Assembly: GCA_002412715.1 (NCBI GenBank)
Contig: DHVP01000030.1
Coordinates: 98,373 to 162,372 of the forward strand
Direction: 5' to 3'
DNA: 64,000 nucleotides
From: Deltaproteobacteria bacterium UBA5205
GTDB taxonomy: Bacteria > Desulfobacterota > Syntrophorhabdia > Syntrophorhabdales > Syntrophorhabdaceae
In this document: piece after piece, positions 22,384-32,306 of the stretch
Layout: the number at the start of each line of letters is the position of its first letter
Numbering within the stretch: position 1 is the stretch's first letter
The notes under the pieces: model-generated
The model's input: only the letters and a program-made list of their open reading frames with translations
Databases searched by the model: none
Told to the model about the DNA's origin: nothing
Made by a program: the position numbers and the translations under genes

Positions 22384-23660
22384 TGTGGGGACTCCTTTCG
22401 TGCCTTTATCGCATCGCCATGGGCGGGCAGGCCCTCTATTCTCGCGAGCCGCTCGGCCCTGTCGCCGTATGTTTCGATGAAAGATTGGTCTATTTTAACA
22501 ACAACCTTGCGCTTTGTAAACCGGTCGACGGAAAGTCCTCCGGTGAAGCGCCCCGCCCCCGCGGTGGGAAGAACGTGGTTCGTTCCGATATAGTAGTCGC
22601 CCATTGCGACGGGGGTGAAGGGACCGACGTAGATGATGCCGGGATAGAGGATCGAGGAGACGCAGTCTTCGTCACCGATGAGCTCTATGTGCTCAGGTGC
22701 GATCCGGTTTATCGCTTCGATGGCCATGGCCAGGTCTGTGAAGTGCACGAGGTAGCCGTTGTGTTTCAGGGCCTTCGTGATCGTCTCTTTGCGCACCGTC
22801 GCGCCAAGGAGACCTTCGATGCTGTGCTGGACGTCCTCAAGGTGATCTCGCGAAGAGGAAAAAACCCCCACCGATGCCAGTTCATCGTGTTCGGCCTGGG
22901 AAAACATATCAAGGGCCACCATTTTCGGGGAATGGGCCTCCGTGCAGAGGATGACGAGTTCCGTGGGGCCGGCGAGCATATCGATGCCGACGGTTCCGTA
23001 AACATCCCTTTTTGCCTCTTCGACATAGGCGTTCCCCGGACCGACGATCATGTCCACCTTCGGAACCGTGGCCGTCCCGCAGGCGAAGGCATATACCGCC
23101 TGCGCCCCGCCGATACGAAAAATGTCCTTTATCCCGAGGAGCTTCGCCGCCGCCGCCACATAGTCGTTGATCGCGCCCCCCGGTGCCGGTGTGGCCACGT
23201 TAATATTCTTCACGCCGGCGATCTGTGCGGGCAGCGCCCCCATGATGAGCGACGACGGGTACGTCGCCGTCCCGCCGGGAACGTAAACCATCACGCTTTC
23301 AACAGGCACGGGTTCTTCCCGAACGAAAAGGCCCTTTTTCCTGTAGACACGCCCGGGTGCTTTTTGTCCCTTGTGGTATGAGGCCACGTTCCTGATCATC
23401 CCCTTGAGGATCCCGATGTCTTTTCGGGGCACCCGGGAGGCGGCCTCGTCAATCTCCCCGGGGGTAAGCTTGATCGGATAATCCCTGTCCCAGCGGTCCC
23501 AGGCGATGGAAAATTCGACGAGTGCGCGGTCGCCGCGGGATAGAACGCCCTCTTTCACCCGCGAGACGGCCTGGCGGACATCGCGCTTTGCGCCCTCCCT
23601 GCCGGTCTTTACGAAGGATATGAGGCCGTCGTAATCGCTGTCAAGCTCCCATATTTTCAT
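22380..23660 (-). CDS. hisD: Histidinol dehydrogenase
   Basis: 426 residues, zinc enzyme oxidising histidinol to histidine in two NAD+ steps. Clear family stretches are VMVYVPGGTATYPSSLIMGALPAQIAGV, FRIGGAQAVYAFACGTATVPKVDMIVGPGNAYVEEAKRDVYG (split here only by my quoting), DMLAGPTELVIL and the late GRFTGGLSVDRFTKR. The start overlaps murA's end by 20 bp, indicating a compact operon murA-hisD-hisG-hisB-hisH. Normal length. Confidence 0.96.
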   Translation of the reverse strand: MKIWELDSDYDGLISFVKTGREGAKRDVRQAVSRVKEGVLSRGDRALVEFSIAWDRWDRDYPIKLTPGEIDEAASRVPRKDIGILKGMIRNVASYHKGQKAPGRVYRKKGLFVREEPVPVESVMVYVPGGTATYPSSLIMGALPAQIAGVKNINVATPAPGGAINDYVAAAAKLLGIKDIFRIGGAQAVYAFACGTATVPKVDMIVGPGNAYVEEAKRDVYGTVGIDMLAGPTELVILCTEAHSPKMVALDMFSQAEHDELASVGVFSSSRDHLEDVQHSIEGLLGATVRKETITKALKHNGYLVHFTDLAMAIEAINRIAPEHIELIGDEDCVSSILYPGIIYVGPFTPVAMGDYYIGTNHVLPTAGAGRFTGGLSVDRFTKRKVVVKIDQSFIETYGDRAERLARIEGLPAHGDAIKARKESPQ

Positions 23661-24915
23661 CTTTTACCCTTTCGATCCGGGCACCTAAGTTTTTCAGTTT
23701 TTCCTCAATGTGCTCGTAACCCCGGTCAATGTGATATATGCGCGAGACTTCGGTCTTGCCATAGGCTGCCAGGCCGGCGATGATGAGGGATGCGCTTGCC
23801 CTCAAGTCCGTAGCCATCACCTTTGCGCCCGATATGGACTCCACGCCGTGGACGATGGCCGTATTACCTACGACCCTGATGTCGGCGCCCATCCGGCGCA
23901 ACTCGGCGGCGTGCATCATCCTGTTCTCAAAAATTGTTTCCGTTAAGGCACTTACGCCCTTCGACGTCGTCATGGCCGCCATGAGCTGGGCCTGCATGTC
24001 CGTGGGAAAACCCGGATAGGGGACCGTCCTGATGTCCACCGCGGAAGGCCGCCTCTTGGACATCGACGCCTTGATGGTATTCCCGTCGCAGGATATCTCC
24101 ATGCCGGTCTCTCTGAGCTTGTCAATGACCGCCTTTATGTGGTCGGGCACGCAATTCTCGAGAATGATGCTTCCCCGCGTCATGCCGCAGGCGGCAAGAA
24201 ACGTTCCCGCTTCGATCCTGTCTTCTATGACGTCCCAGTTGCAGGGGGTCAGCTCGTTGACACCCGTTATCCTTATCACCGCCGTCCCCTCGCCATCGAT
24301 CCTGGCGCCCATTTTCTTGAGCATCCTTGCAAGATCGACCACCTCCGGTTCACGGGCGGCATTCTCTATAACCGTTTCACCCCTGGCGAAGACCGACGCC
24401 ATGAGAAGGTTCTCCGTCCCGCCCACGGTCACCGTATCGAACACGATGCGGCCGCCCCTGAGCTTCTTTGCCGTTACATCGACATAGCCTTCCCGGATCG
24501 CCACATCACAACCGAGTGCGGCAAGTCCCTTGAGGTGGAGGTCGATGGGTCTCTCCCCTATGGCGCATCCCCCGGGATAGGAAACCGTCGCCTTTCTCAG
24601 ACCGCCGATGAGAGCACCCAGGACGAGGACCGACGCCCTCATCTTCTTGACAAGCTCGTAGGGGGCTACGTGATTGTCCATCTTCGTGGTGTCTATGTCG
24701 ATGGTGTGGTCATCCTGCCATATGCATCTGGCACCGAGAAGGTCGAGGAGCTTCATCATCGTGGCCACATCCATGAGCCGCGGCACGTTGCCTATCCGGT
24801 AACGGCCCTTCTGGAGCAATGTCGCCGCGAGAACGGGCAGGACGGCATTCTTCGACCCGCTGATCCGGACCTTTCCCTTGAGCCTCTCTCCCCCTTCGAT
24901 GATGAATTTATCCAT
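23641..24915 (-). CDS. murA: UDP-N-acetylglucosamine 1-carboxyvinyltransferase
   Basis: 424 residues, first committed enzyme of peptidoglycan synthesis (EPSP-synthase fold). Marks are the ISGSKNAVLPVLAATLL N-terminus, RASVLVLGALIGG, and the loop YPGGCAIGERPIDLHLKGL with the catalytic Cys at about residue 117, the fosfomycin target. DLRASASLIIAGLAA is near the C-terminus. Having Cys rather than Asp at that position means the enzyme type is the fosfomycin-sensitive one (inference from family). The ATG overlaps prmC by 8 bp. Confidence 0.96.
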   Translation of the reverse strand: MDKFIIEGGERLKGKVRISGSKNAVLPVLAATLLQKGRYRIGNVPRLMDVATMMKLLDLLGARCIWQDDHTIDIDTTKMDNHVAPYELVKKMRASVLVLGALIGGLRKATVSYPGGCAIGERPIDLHLKGLAALGCDVAIREGYVDVTAKKLRGGRIVFDTVTVGGTENLLMASVFARGETVIENAAREPEVVDLARMLKKMGARIDGEGTAVIRITGVNELTPCNWDVIEDRIEAGTFLAACGMTRGSIILENCVPDHIKAVIDKLRETGMEISCDGNTIKASMSKRRPSAVDIRTVPYPGFPTDMQAQLMAAMTTSKGVSALTETIFENRMMHAAELRRMGADIRVVGNTAIVHGVESISGAKVMATDLRASASLIIAGLAAYGKTEVSRIYHIDRGYEHIEEKLKNLGARIERVKDENMGA

Positions 24916-25726
24916 GTCCCGCGAGCACCCTTTCCCTGCCTGAGTAGTCTTTCCTTACGCCGACTTTCAGCCCCGCTGCCTCGAGCATCGCGCCCACCTC
25001 GCGGGCCTGCCGGAAAGAGCCGATCTCAAGGAGCACGTGACCGCCGCGAACGAGGTGGCGCGCCACCTGACCGACAAGGCGGCGGTAGATATCAAGGCCG
25101 CCTTCCCCGCCGTTAAGGGCTGCCCGGGGCTCATACTCCCTCACGTCCACCATGAGTTCATCCCATTCATCGGCAGCGACATAGGGCGGGTTGGCAACGA
25201 TCATATCAAACTGTGTTCCGTCTCCAAAGGCGCCGAGAAGATCGCTGCAGACGAAGCGCGTCTTTTCATGAACCCCCAGCGATACCGCGTTCGTGCGGGC
25301 CACCGCCAGGGCGCCCTCCGATATGTCGACCGCTACCACCTTGCTGTCAGTATGTTTGGCGATGATGATCCCGATTGCGCCGGAGCCACAGCCGACATCA
25401 AGGACCGTGAGACCTTTTCTGTCGCCGATGAGGTCAAGGGCCTCTTCCACGAGCACCTCTGTCTCGGGTCTTGGGATGAGCACAGCCTCGTTGACGGAAA
25501 AACTCTCGGAAAAGAATTCCCGCACTCCCGTGATGTAGGCCAGAGGTTTGCCCGCAAGCCGTTCATCGAGATACCCCCGGACCACCCGGAGCTTTTCTTC
25601 GTCGATCTCGCTGTCCATACGACAAAAAACCTGCTCCCGTGTGAGGTTGCAGGCCAGGCAGACGGCCGCGATGACGTCCGTCCCGGATAGGCCCTTCTGG
25701 CTTGTGATGATTTGCCTGATCCTCAA
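24908..25726 (-). CDS. prmC: Release factor glutamine methyltransferase PrmC
   Basis: 272 residues, methylates the Gln of the GGQ motif in release factors using SAM. It has an N-terminal helical domain and a Rossmann methyltransferase domain with VLDVGCGSGAIGI, and the signature IVANPPYVAADEW. The start is a TTG at 25726, because no in-frame ATG occurs before residue 37 and an in-frame stop lies just upstream. It directly follows prfA, its substrate gene, by 6 bp, the classical arrangement. Confidence 0.94.
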   Translation of the reverse strand: MRIRQIITSQKGLSGTDVIAAVCLACNLTREQVFCRMDSEIDEEKLRVVRGYLDERLAGKPLAYITGVREFFSESFSVNEAVLIPRPETEVLVEEALDLIGDRKGLTVLDVGCGSGAIGIIIAKHTDSKVVAVDISEGALAVARTNAVSLGVHEKTRFVCSDLLGAFGDGTQFDMIVANPPYVAADEWDELMVDVREYEPRAALNGGEGGLDIYRRLVGQVARHLVRGGHVLLEIGSFRQAREVGAMLEAAGLKVGVRKDYSGRERVLAGHG

Positions 25727-25732
25727 TGTCGT

Positions 25733-26797
25733 TTACCCGTTCTTGAGTGATTCCGAGCGGAAATGCGCGGCTACAGGACCGGTCATCTCTTCGATGTAAC
25801 CGTTGAGAATGTCCTGAAGCTTATAGAGGGTAAGGCCGATCCTGTGGTCGGTGACGCGTCCCTGGGGGAAATTGTAGGTCCTGATGCGCTCGCTGCGATC
25901 ACCGGTTCCCACCTGCTTGCGCCGTTCGTCGGAGATCTCCTGTTCCTTCTCGCCTTCCATTTTTTCCTTGAGCCTGGCCCTCAAGACGCGCATTGCCTTC
26001 GCCTTGTTCTTGTGCTGGGACTTTTCGTCCTGGCAGGTGACGACCATGCCTGTTGGTATGTGGGTCAGCCTAACCGCCGAATCGGTCGTGTTGACGTGCT
26101 GCCCGCCGGGACCGCTGGAGCGGAAAAGATCGATCCGCACCTCTTCAGGATTGATGCTTATTTCGAGTTCTTCCGGTTCGGGAAGAACTGCCACGGTGAT
26201 CGTCGAGGTGTGGATCCTGCCCTGCGCTTCCGTCTCGGGAACCCTTTGCACACGGTGTACGCCGCTTTCGTAGCGCAATATATTGAAGGCGTCCTTCCCC
26301 TCAATCACGGCGATCACTTCCTTGAACCCTCCCAGGTCGGAAGGGCTTGAACTCATGATCTCCGTTTTCCACTTCATCCGCTCGGCAAATTTCATATAGG
26401 AGGCGAACAGGTCCCTGGCGAAAAGCGCGGCCTCTTCCCCTCCGGTGCCCGCCCGCATTTCGAGGAACATGCTCTTTGCATGGCGTTCCGTCTTTTTCAG
26501 GAGACTGTCCGCGAGAAGTCCTTCGATCCGCTCCATCTCTTTTTCGAGACTGGCGAGTTCTTCCCGTGCAAGGGCCTTCATCTCGTCGTCGGATTCGTGG
26601 CTCAGGAGTTCCGAGGTCTTCTCGTGCTCGGCCTTTGCGGCCCTCCACTCACGATAGGCCTCGACAAGCTCCTTGATGTCCATCCGCTCCCGGGCGAGCT
26701 TCTTGTACTCCTCCATGTTGGAAAGGACTTCGGGCTTCATCATTTCCGCTTCGATGTCGTCGAAGCGCTTGTCAAGCTCAATAAGTCTGTTGAACAT
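25733..26797 (-). CDS. prfA: Peptide chain release factor 1
   Basis: 354 residues, recognises UAA and UAG stop codons. The peptidyl-tRNA hydrolysis motif is in FRSSGPGGQHVNTTDSAVR, and the C-terminus has ERIRTYNFPQGRVTDHRIG. The N-terminal helical domain contains FLEMRAGTGGEEAALFARDLF. The length and sequence type are RF1, not RF2, with no internal frameshift. Its ATG overlaps the rpmE stop by one base. Confidence 0.97.
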   Translation of the reverse strand: MFNRLIELDKRFDDIEAEMMKPEVLSNMEEYKKLARERMDIKELVEAYREWRAAKAEHEKTSELLSHESDDEMKALAREELASLEKEMERIEGLLADSLLKKTERHAKSMFLEMRAGTGGEEAALFARDLFASYMKFAERMKWKTEIMSSSPSDLGGFKEVIAVIEGKDAFNILRYESGVHRVQRVPETEAQGRIHTSTITVAVLPEPEELEISINPEEVRIDLFRSSGPGGQHVNTTDSAVRLTHIPTGMVVTCQDEKSQHKNKAKAMRVLRARLKEKMEGEKEQEISDERRKQVGTGDRSERIRTYNFPQGRVTDHRIGLTLYKLQDILNGYIEEMTGPVAAHFRSESLKNG

Positions 26798-27003
26798 TAC
26801 TTCTGTTTCTTTCCGTATTTCCTTTCGAATTTCTCGACCTGACCTGCGGAATCAAGGCGTTTCTCCTTGCCCGTGAAGATGGGATGGCACTTGGCACATA
26901 TTTCAACGCTGATCTTGTCCTTAACCGAAAGGGTCTCGAAGGTGTGGCCGCAGGCGCATTTCACCGTCGCCGTTTTCAATTCAGGGTGAATTCCCTTTTT
27001 CAT
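26797..27003 (-). CDS. rpmE: 50S ribosomal protein L31, zinc-binding form
   Basis: 68 residues. The zinc-binding cysteines are present (CACGH near the N-terminus and CAKCHP in the middle), so this is the C+ form used when zinc is plentiful. It begins MKKGIHPELKTATVKCACG, the canonical L31 start. It is one gene of the rho-rpmE-prfA-prmC series, with 4 bp between it and rho. Confidence 0.96.
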   Translation of the reverse strand: MKKGIHPELKTATVKCACGHTFETLSVKDKISVEICAKCHPIFTGKEKRLDSAGQVEKFERKYGKKQK

Positions 27004-27007
27004 GTTC

Positions 27008-28261
27008 TTATCCTCCTTTGCTCATCGAATAGAGAAAGTCTTTATTACAATCCGTATCGGCCAATTTTTCAAGCAGAAATTCCATAGCCTCCACTGTGTT
27101 CATTGGCTGCAGCACCTTTCTCAAGAGCCATATGCGCTGCAGATCGCTCGATCCGAGGAGCAACTCTTCCTTCCTGGTGCCCGATTTGTTGATGTCGATT
27201 GCGGGGAAGATCCTCTTCTCGGCCAGTTTCCTGTCGAGGTATATCTCGCAGTTGCCCGTGCCCTTGAACTCCTCGAAGATGACCTCGTCCATTCTGCTGC
27301 CCGTGTCGATGAGGGCGGTGGCGATGATGGTAAGGCTGCCTCCCTCCTCGATATTCTTCGCCGCGCCGAAGAAACGCCTCGGCTTCTGCATGGCTGACGC
27401 ATCGATGCCTCCCGAGAGTATCTTCCCGCTCGAGGGCACCACGGTATTATAAGCACGGGCGAGGCGCGTGATGCTATCCAGAAGGATCACGACGTCCTTC
27501 TTGTGTTCCACGAGCCGTTTCGCCTTTTCGATGACGATCTCGGCCACCTGAACGTGCCGCGTGGCAGGTTCGTCAAAGGTCGAGCTTATGACCTCGCCCT
27601 TGACGGACCGCATCATGTCGGTCACTTCCTCGGGCCGCTCATCAATGAGCAGGACAATGAGATATATCTCCTTGTGGTTCTTCGTCAGGCTGTTGGCGAT
27701 GGACTGAAGAAGCATCGTCTTGCCTGTCCTCGGCGGGGCAACAATGAGGCCGCGCTGCCCTTTGCCGATAGGTGTGAAGAGATCCATAACCCTGGTGGAA
27801 AGACCGTCATGGACAGTTTCGAGTTTTGCCCTTTCGTTGGGATAAATGGGAGTCAGGTTGTCAAAGATGATCTTGTCGCGGACGACGCTGGGATCATCGA
27901 AGTTTATGGACTCCACCTTGAGAAGGGCGAAATACTTCTCGTTGTCCTTCGGCGGCCGTATCTGACCCGAGGTTGTATCGCCGGTCCTCAGGCCGAACTT
28001 CTTTATCTGCGAGGGTGAAACGTATATGTCGTCGGGACCGGGGAGGTAGTTCGAGTCCGTCGACCGCAAGAACCCGAAACCCTCCGAGAGGATCTCAAGC
28101 ACCCCTTCGCCATATACATTTTCGTTCTTATCTACGTATGCCTGCAGGATGGAGAATATCAGTTCCTGTTTTCTCAGTCCTGAAGCATTCTCGATGTTGA
28201 GGTCCCGCGCGATCTGGGTTAATTCACCGATTTTTTTACTTTTTAGGTCGTTGAGGTGCAT
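27008..28261 (-). CDS. rho: Transcription termination factor Rho
   Basis: 417 residues, hexameric RNA helicase. The N-terminal domain is LNDLKSKKIGELTQIARDLNIENASGLRKQELIF, then the RNA-binding cold-shock-like part EGFGFLRSTDSNYLPGPDDIYVSPSQIK, and the ATPase core with P-loop APPRTGKTMLLQ and Walker B ILLDSITRLARAYN. The ATG at 28261 with a GGGAGGT site is chosen over another ATG at 28279 for the best ribosome-site spacing. Its start overlaps the coaE end by 19 bp. Confidence 0.97.
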   Translation of the reverse strand: MHLNDLKSKKIGELTQIARDLNIENASGLRKQELIFSILQAYVDKNENVYGEGVLEILSEGFGFLRSTDSNYLPGPDDIYVSPSQIKKFGLRTGDTTSGQIRPPKDNEKYFALLKVESINFDDPSVVRDKIIFDNLTPIYPNERAKLETVHDGLSTRVMDLFTPIGKGQRGLIVAPPRTGKTMLLQSIANSLTKNHKEIYLIVLLIDERPEEVTDMMRSVKGEVISSTFDEPATRHVQVAEIVIEKAKRLVEHKKDVVILLDSITRLARAYNTVVPSSGKILSGGIDASAMQKPRRFFGAAKNIEEGGSLTIIATALIDTGSRMDEVIFEEFKGTGNCEIYLDRKLAEKRIFPAIDINKSGTRKEELLLGSSDLQRIWLLRKVLQPMNTVEAMEFLLEKLADTDCNKDFLYSMSKGG

Positions 28262-28860
28262 CGAGTTCTTACCTCCCATTCATTAATCCTTTCCAAAAGA
28301 TTTTCAATTTCCCTGTCGAGATCTTCTCTGGTTCCATTGTTGAAAAGCACATAGTCAGCTACCTTTTCCTTTTCCCAAAGCGGAATCTGATGGGATATCC
28401 TTTTTTCTATATCGTCGGGGGCCATGCCCCTTATCTTCAGCCTCTCGCGGGTGATGCCCATATCAGCGGTGACGACAACGGTCTTGTCGAGCTTTTTGTG
28501 AAGGTCCGTTTCGAAAAGGAGCGGGCCGTCAACGATAACAGCCTTTTCACCCGCGTCCTCAAGCTCCTTTATTGTCTGCCATAGCTGTGCTAACACCCTC
28601 GGGTGTATTATCGCCTCAAGCTTCTGCAGTTTTTCCTTGTCGGCAAAAACAAGGTCCCGCAGCCTTTCGACAACTATTTCGCCCTCAGCCACGAACCCGT
28701 TTCCCAATTCCCTTTCTATGTCTTCGTGGACCTCTGTGAGCGTGAGCGCCTTCTTAGCAAGGAAGTCAAGGTCTACAACGGGAATTCCTTTATTTTTCAG
28801 GGCGGTCGATGCCGTCGTTTTTCCGCTGCCGATGATCCCGGTTATGCCGATGGTTATCAT
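28243..28860 (-). CDS. coaE: Dephospho-CoA kinase
   Basis: 205 residues, last step of coenzyme A synthesis. The P-loop is GITGIIGSGKTTAS, followed by GIPVVDLDFLAKK and the family segment VVDGPLLFETDLHKKLDKTVVVTAD. C-terminal RISHQIPLWEKEKVADYVLFNNGT is typical. It lies between gyrB and rho with overlaps on both sides. Confidence 0.95.
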   Translation of the reverse strand: MITIGITGIIGSGKTTASTALKNKGIPVVDLDFLAKKALTLTEVHEDIERELGNGFVAEGEIVVERLRDLVFADKEKLQKLEAIIHPRVLAQLWQTIKELEDAGEKAVIVDGPLLFETDLHKKLDKTVVVTADMGITRERLKIRGMAPDDIEKRISHQIPLWEKEKVADYVLFNNGTREDLDREIENLLERINEWEVRTRCTSTT

Positions 28861-31217
28861 ATGTCGAGGTTTCTGACATTCAGGGCGTTTTCCTCTATAA
28901 AGTTCCTGCGTGTCTCTATGTTGTTTCCCATAAGGACCGTGAAGACCTGGTCCGCGGCTACGGCGTCTTCGATAGTTACCTTCATGAGCTTTCTTTTTTC
29001 GGGATTCATCGTCGTTTCCCAGAGTTGTACGGCGTTCATCTCGCCAAGGCCTTTGTATCTCTGAATGCTGATCCCTTCTTTTCCTTTATCCAGGATATAT
29101 CTCAAGAATTCATCGGGATGCATGGTAAGTGGCGGTTTGTTCCCGTCGGTCACGCGCACCCCTTCCTCATAGAAGTTTCTCACGGAAACATATGCCCTGT
29201 AAGCTTCAACGTAGTCTCCGGCGGTGCACATCTCGTATTCCACCCTGATCGTTTTTCCCTTGCCACTCCTGGGCTCAACCTCGATACAATAGAGGTTGTG
29301 CTCCCGGTCCCTGGCCATCTTGCCGGCAAAGCCCAAGGATGCGAGGTAGGCGAGGAGCTTCTCCAGTTTGGTCTCGTTCTGAAAATCCTCTCTTTTCGTC
29401 AGGTCGAAACGCATGAGGCCGATGGACACCTCGCGGTCGACGCCGTCGAAAAGGGAGTTCCGCAGATAATTTTCCACGATCTTTATCTTTTCCACTTTTT
29501 CGGCAAGCTCCGGGCCCTCCTGCGTGGAACCGTTAACTGCGCAGCGGGTCTTTTCCATGCCTCTCTGGGTTATGGTGCGCTCAAATTCATCCTCGTCCTT
29601 GGCATAAGACTCCTTGCTGCCGGCCTTTATTTTGTAGAGGGGCGGCTGGGCAATGAAAAGGTGCCCTTCAGCGAGAAGATCCGGCATTTGACGGTAGAAA
29701 AATGTAAGCAAAAGCGTCCGTATATGTGAACCGTCCACGTCGGCATCCGTCATAATGATGACCTTGTGATAGCGCAGGCGCCCTTTGCTCTCGGGGCCTA
29801 TCCCGACGGCGAGATACATGTTGCGTATCTCCTGGTTCGTCAGCACCTTCTCCTGCCTGGATTTTTCGACGTTCAGTATTTTGCCTCTCAAGGGCAGTAT
29901 GGCCTGGGTCTTCCGGTCGCGGCCCTGTTTGGCCGAGCCGCCTGCCGAATCGCCCTCAACAATGTAAAGCTCGCATTGGACAGGATCGGTTTCCTGGCAA
30001 TCGGCAAGCTTTCCGGGCAGGATCCCGTTCTCGATGAGACTTTTGCTCTTCACGAGGTCTTTCGCTTTTTTTGCTGCTTCCCGCGCACGCCGGGCCTCGA
30101 TGGCCTTGCCGATGATGGCCTTGGCTATGTGGGGGTTGAGCTCCAGGTATTCGGCTATTTTCTCATTCAAGAGGGATTCGACAATGCCTTTTATCTCACT
30201 ATTGCCGAGTTTCGTTTTTGTCTGTCCCTCGAACTGCGGGTTCTGGACCTTGATGTTGATTACCGCGACGAGGCCTTCTTTAATGTCATCGCCGCTCAAG
30301 TTTTCCTTGATCTTGCCCTGCATGTTGGCCTGTATGAACCCGTTGACACACCTCGTAAGGGCTCCCCGGAAGCCGGTTACGTGTGTCCCGCCTTCCTTCG
30401 TGTTAACATTATTGACAAAGCTGTATATGTTCTCGTTATATCCGTCGTTATATTGAATGGCAACTTCCAGAAGATCCAGAGACTGTCTTGAATTTGAAAC
30501 GTAGATGGGCTCGTCAAAAAGGACCGTCTTGCTCGCATTGAGATACTTTACGAAGGAACGAATCCCGCCCTCATGCTTGAAATCCTGTTTTCTGCCCTTC
30601 CTTTCATCGCTGAGGATGATGTGAATGCCGTTGTTGAGAAAGGAGATTTCCCTCATGCGATGTGCCAGGGTATCATAACTGTATTCTGTCGTTTCAAATA
30701 TGGTGGTATCCGCCTTGAATTTCACCTTGGTACCGGTACTTTCCGTGTCTCCGATCACGGCCAGATCGTTCATCCGGTTGCCCTGTTCATAGCGCTGGTA
30801 ATAGACATTACCCGCCCTTTTCACTTCTATCTCAAGGTATTCCGACAGTGCGTTGACGACCGAAAGACCGACACCGTGAAGGCCGGCTGAGTAGCGGTAG
30901 GTGTCCTTGTCAAATTTGCCGCCTGCGTGCAGCTTCGTGAGAACGACCTCCAGGGCCGACATATTTTCCTCGGCGTGCATGGCAACCGGTATACCCCTGC
31001 CGTTGTCTTCGACGGTAATGCTGTTATCGCGATGGATCGTAATTGCTATCCTGTTGCAGTATCCTTCCAGTGCCTCGTCAACGCTGTTGTCAACAAGTTC
31101 GTAGATGAGGTGGTGCAATCCCTCGATATTTGTGTTTCCGATATACATCGACGGGACCTTCCTGACGGCGTCGAGGCCGCCAAGTATTTTTATACTTTCC
31201 GCTCCGTATTCACCCAT
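28857..31217 (-). CDS. gyrB: DNA gyrase subunit B
   Basis: 786 residues, ATPase subunit of gyrase. GHKL ATP-binding marks are YELVDNSVDEALEGY, VEDNGRGIPVAMH and YRYSAGLHGVGLSVVNALSE. The transducer and TOPRIM domains follow, with CELYIVEGDSAGGSAKQGRDRKTQ, a MTDADVDGSHIRTLLLTFFYR metal site, and the C-terminal AQLW-like YKGLGEMNAVQLWETTM. It is downstream of dnaN, and recF is absent from the usual dnaN-recF-gyrB position. Confidence 0.97.
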   Translation of the reverse strand: MGEYGAESIKILGGLDAVRKVPSMYIGNTNIEGLHHLIYELVDNSVDEALEGYCNRIAITIHRDNSITVEDNGRGIPVAMHAEENMSALEVVLTKLHAGGKFDKDTYRYSAGLHGVGLSVVNALSEYLEIEVKRAGNVYYQRYEQGNRMNDLAVIGDTESTGTKVKFKADTTIFETTEYSYDTLAHRMREISFLNNGIHIILSDERKGRKQDFKHEGGIRSFVKYLNASKTVLFDEPIYVSNSRQSLDLLEVAIQYNDGYNENIYSFVNNVNTKEGGTHVTGFRGALTRCVNGFIQANMQGKIKENLSGDDIKEGLVAVINIKVQNPQFEGQTKTKLGNSEIKGIVESLLNEKIAEYLELNPHIAKAIIGKAIEARRAREAAKKAKDLVKSKSLIENGILPGKLADCQETDPVQCELYIVEGDSAGGSAKQGRDRKTQAILPLRGKILNVEKSRQEKVLTNQEIRNMYLAVGIGPESKGRLRYHKVIIMTDADVDGSHIRTLLLTFFYRQMPDLLAEGHLFIAQPPLYKIKAGSKESYAKDEDEFERTITQRGMEKTRCAVNGSTQEGPELAEKVEKIKIVENYLRNSLFDGVDREVSIGLMRFDLTKREDFQNETKLEKLLAYLASLGFAGKMARDREHNLYCIEVEPRSGKGKTIRVEYEMCTAGDYVEAYRAYVSVRNFYEEGVRVTDGNKPPLTMHPDEFLRYILDKGKEGISIQRYKGLGEMNAVQLWETTMNPEKRKLMKVTIEDAVAADQVFTVLMGNNIETRRNFIEENALNVRNLDI

Positions 31218-31220
31218 TTG

Positions 31221-32306
31221 TCATATCCTTATCGGCATTACAATATTCTTGTAGCCCTCCATGTCTTTTGCCTTGAACAAGACGGCACCATAGGCCTTCG
31301 GCGCCGCTATGATTACCTCATCGCTTGTGAGGTGGCTTACCACATCAATGAGAAATTTTACGTTGAAATTCATCGTGGCCTCTTCGCCCTCGTACTTTAC
31401 GGCGATGACCTCTTTTGCCCGGCCGATGTCCGATTCCGCTTCGATCGTCATGGAATTATTTCCAAAGGTTATCTTCACCGGTTCCGATCTGCCGATGATT
31501 GAGGAAACCTTTTTGAGTCCCTTGAATAAGGCTTCTCTGTCCACCTCCGCGATGTTCGTGTTACCTGAAGGCAATACATTCTCGTAGTCCGGAAAATTAC
31601 CTTCAATTATCCTGGATATAATCTTCATCTTCTCCGTGCTGAACTGGACGTGTTTATCGTCTATCACGATCCTGACATCCTCGTTCTCTCCGATCACCCT
31701 TTCCACTTCACTTATAGACCTCTTGGGAATCGTCATACCCTGAAAAGAGGCAAGGCCGTCAATCTCCTTCTGATAAAGGGCCATCCGGAAACCATCCGTT
31801 CCCACCACAGCCACCTTGCCGTCATGGCCTCTCATATACATGCCCGTAAGGATGTACCGCGTCTCGTCGACGGATACCGCAAATTCCACCTTGTCTATCA
31901 TCTCGAGAAGAATACTGCCGGGGACTGTAAACTCCTCTTTCCCTGTAATCTCCTTCGTTTCCGGAAACTCTTCGGGATCCTGAAGGCTCAAAGATATCTC
32001 CGTCATCTTTTGCCTGATGGTCATCACGTTGTCCTCAAAGTCGAACTCTATGGCTTCGTTGTCGAGTTCCTTAAGTATCTCAAGAAACTTTCTTCCATGC
32101 ACAACAACCTTTTTCTCGATATCGGTGACAAAATCTATATACGTGATGGCACTTACTTCCAGGTCTGTGGAATAGACCGTGGTCTTTTCCTTTCCAAAAT
32201 CGATAAGGATGTTGGAAAGGATGGGCATAAGGGACCGTTTCTCGGTTATTGATACAATTTTGGATATTGGCTGCAGGATTCTGTTCTTATCTAATATTAT
32301 TTTCAT
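31221..32306 (-). CDS. dnaN: DNA polymerase III beta subunit (sliding clamp)
   Basis: 361 residues in three clamp domains. It starts MKIILDKNRILQPISKIVSITEKR, with LMPILSNILIDF and the C-terminal VMPIRI that ends all DnaN proteins. The ATG at 32306 has a GAGGAGT site and matches the family. An ATG at 32321 would add only five residues. It lies 117 bp downstream of dnaA on the same strand, with a DnaA-box-bearing spacer. Confidence 0.97.
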   Translation of the reverse strand: MKIILDKNRILQPISKIVSITEKRSLMPILSNILIDFGKEKTTVYSTDLEVSAITYIDFVTDIEKKVVVHGRKFLEILKELDNEAIEFDFEDNVMTIRQKMTEISLSLQDPEEFPETKEITGKEEFTVPGSILLEMIDKVEFAVSVDETRYILTGMYMRGHDGKVAVVGTDGFRMALYQKEIDGLASFQGMTIPKRSISEVERVIGENEDVRIVIDDKHVQFSTEKMKIISRIIEGNFPDYENVLPSGNTNIAEVDREALFKGLKKVSSIIGRSEPVKITFGNNSMTIEAESDIGRAKEVIAVKYEGEEATMNFNVKFLIDVVSHLTSDEVIIAAPKAYGAVLFKAKDMEGYKNIVMPIRI

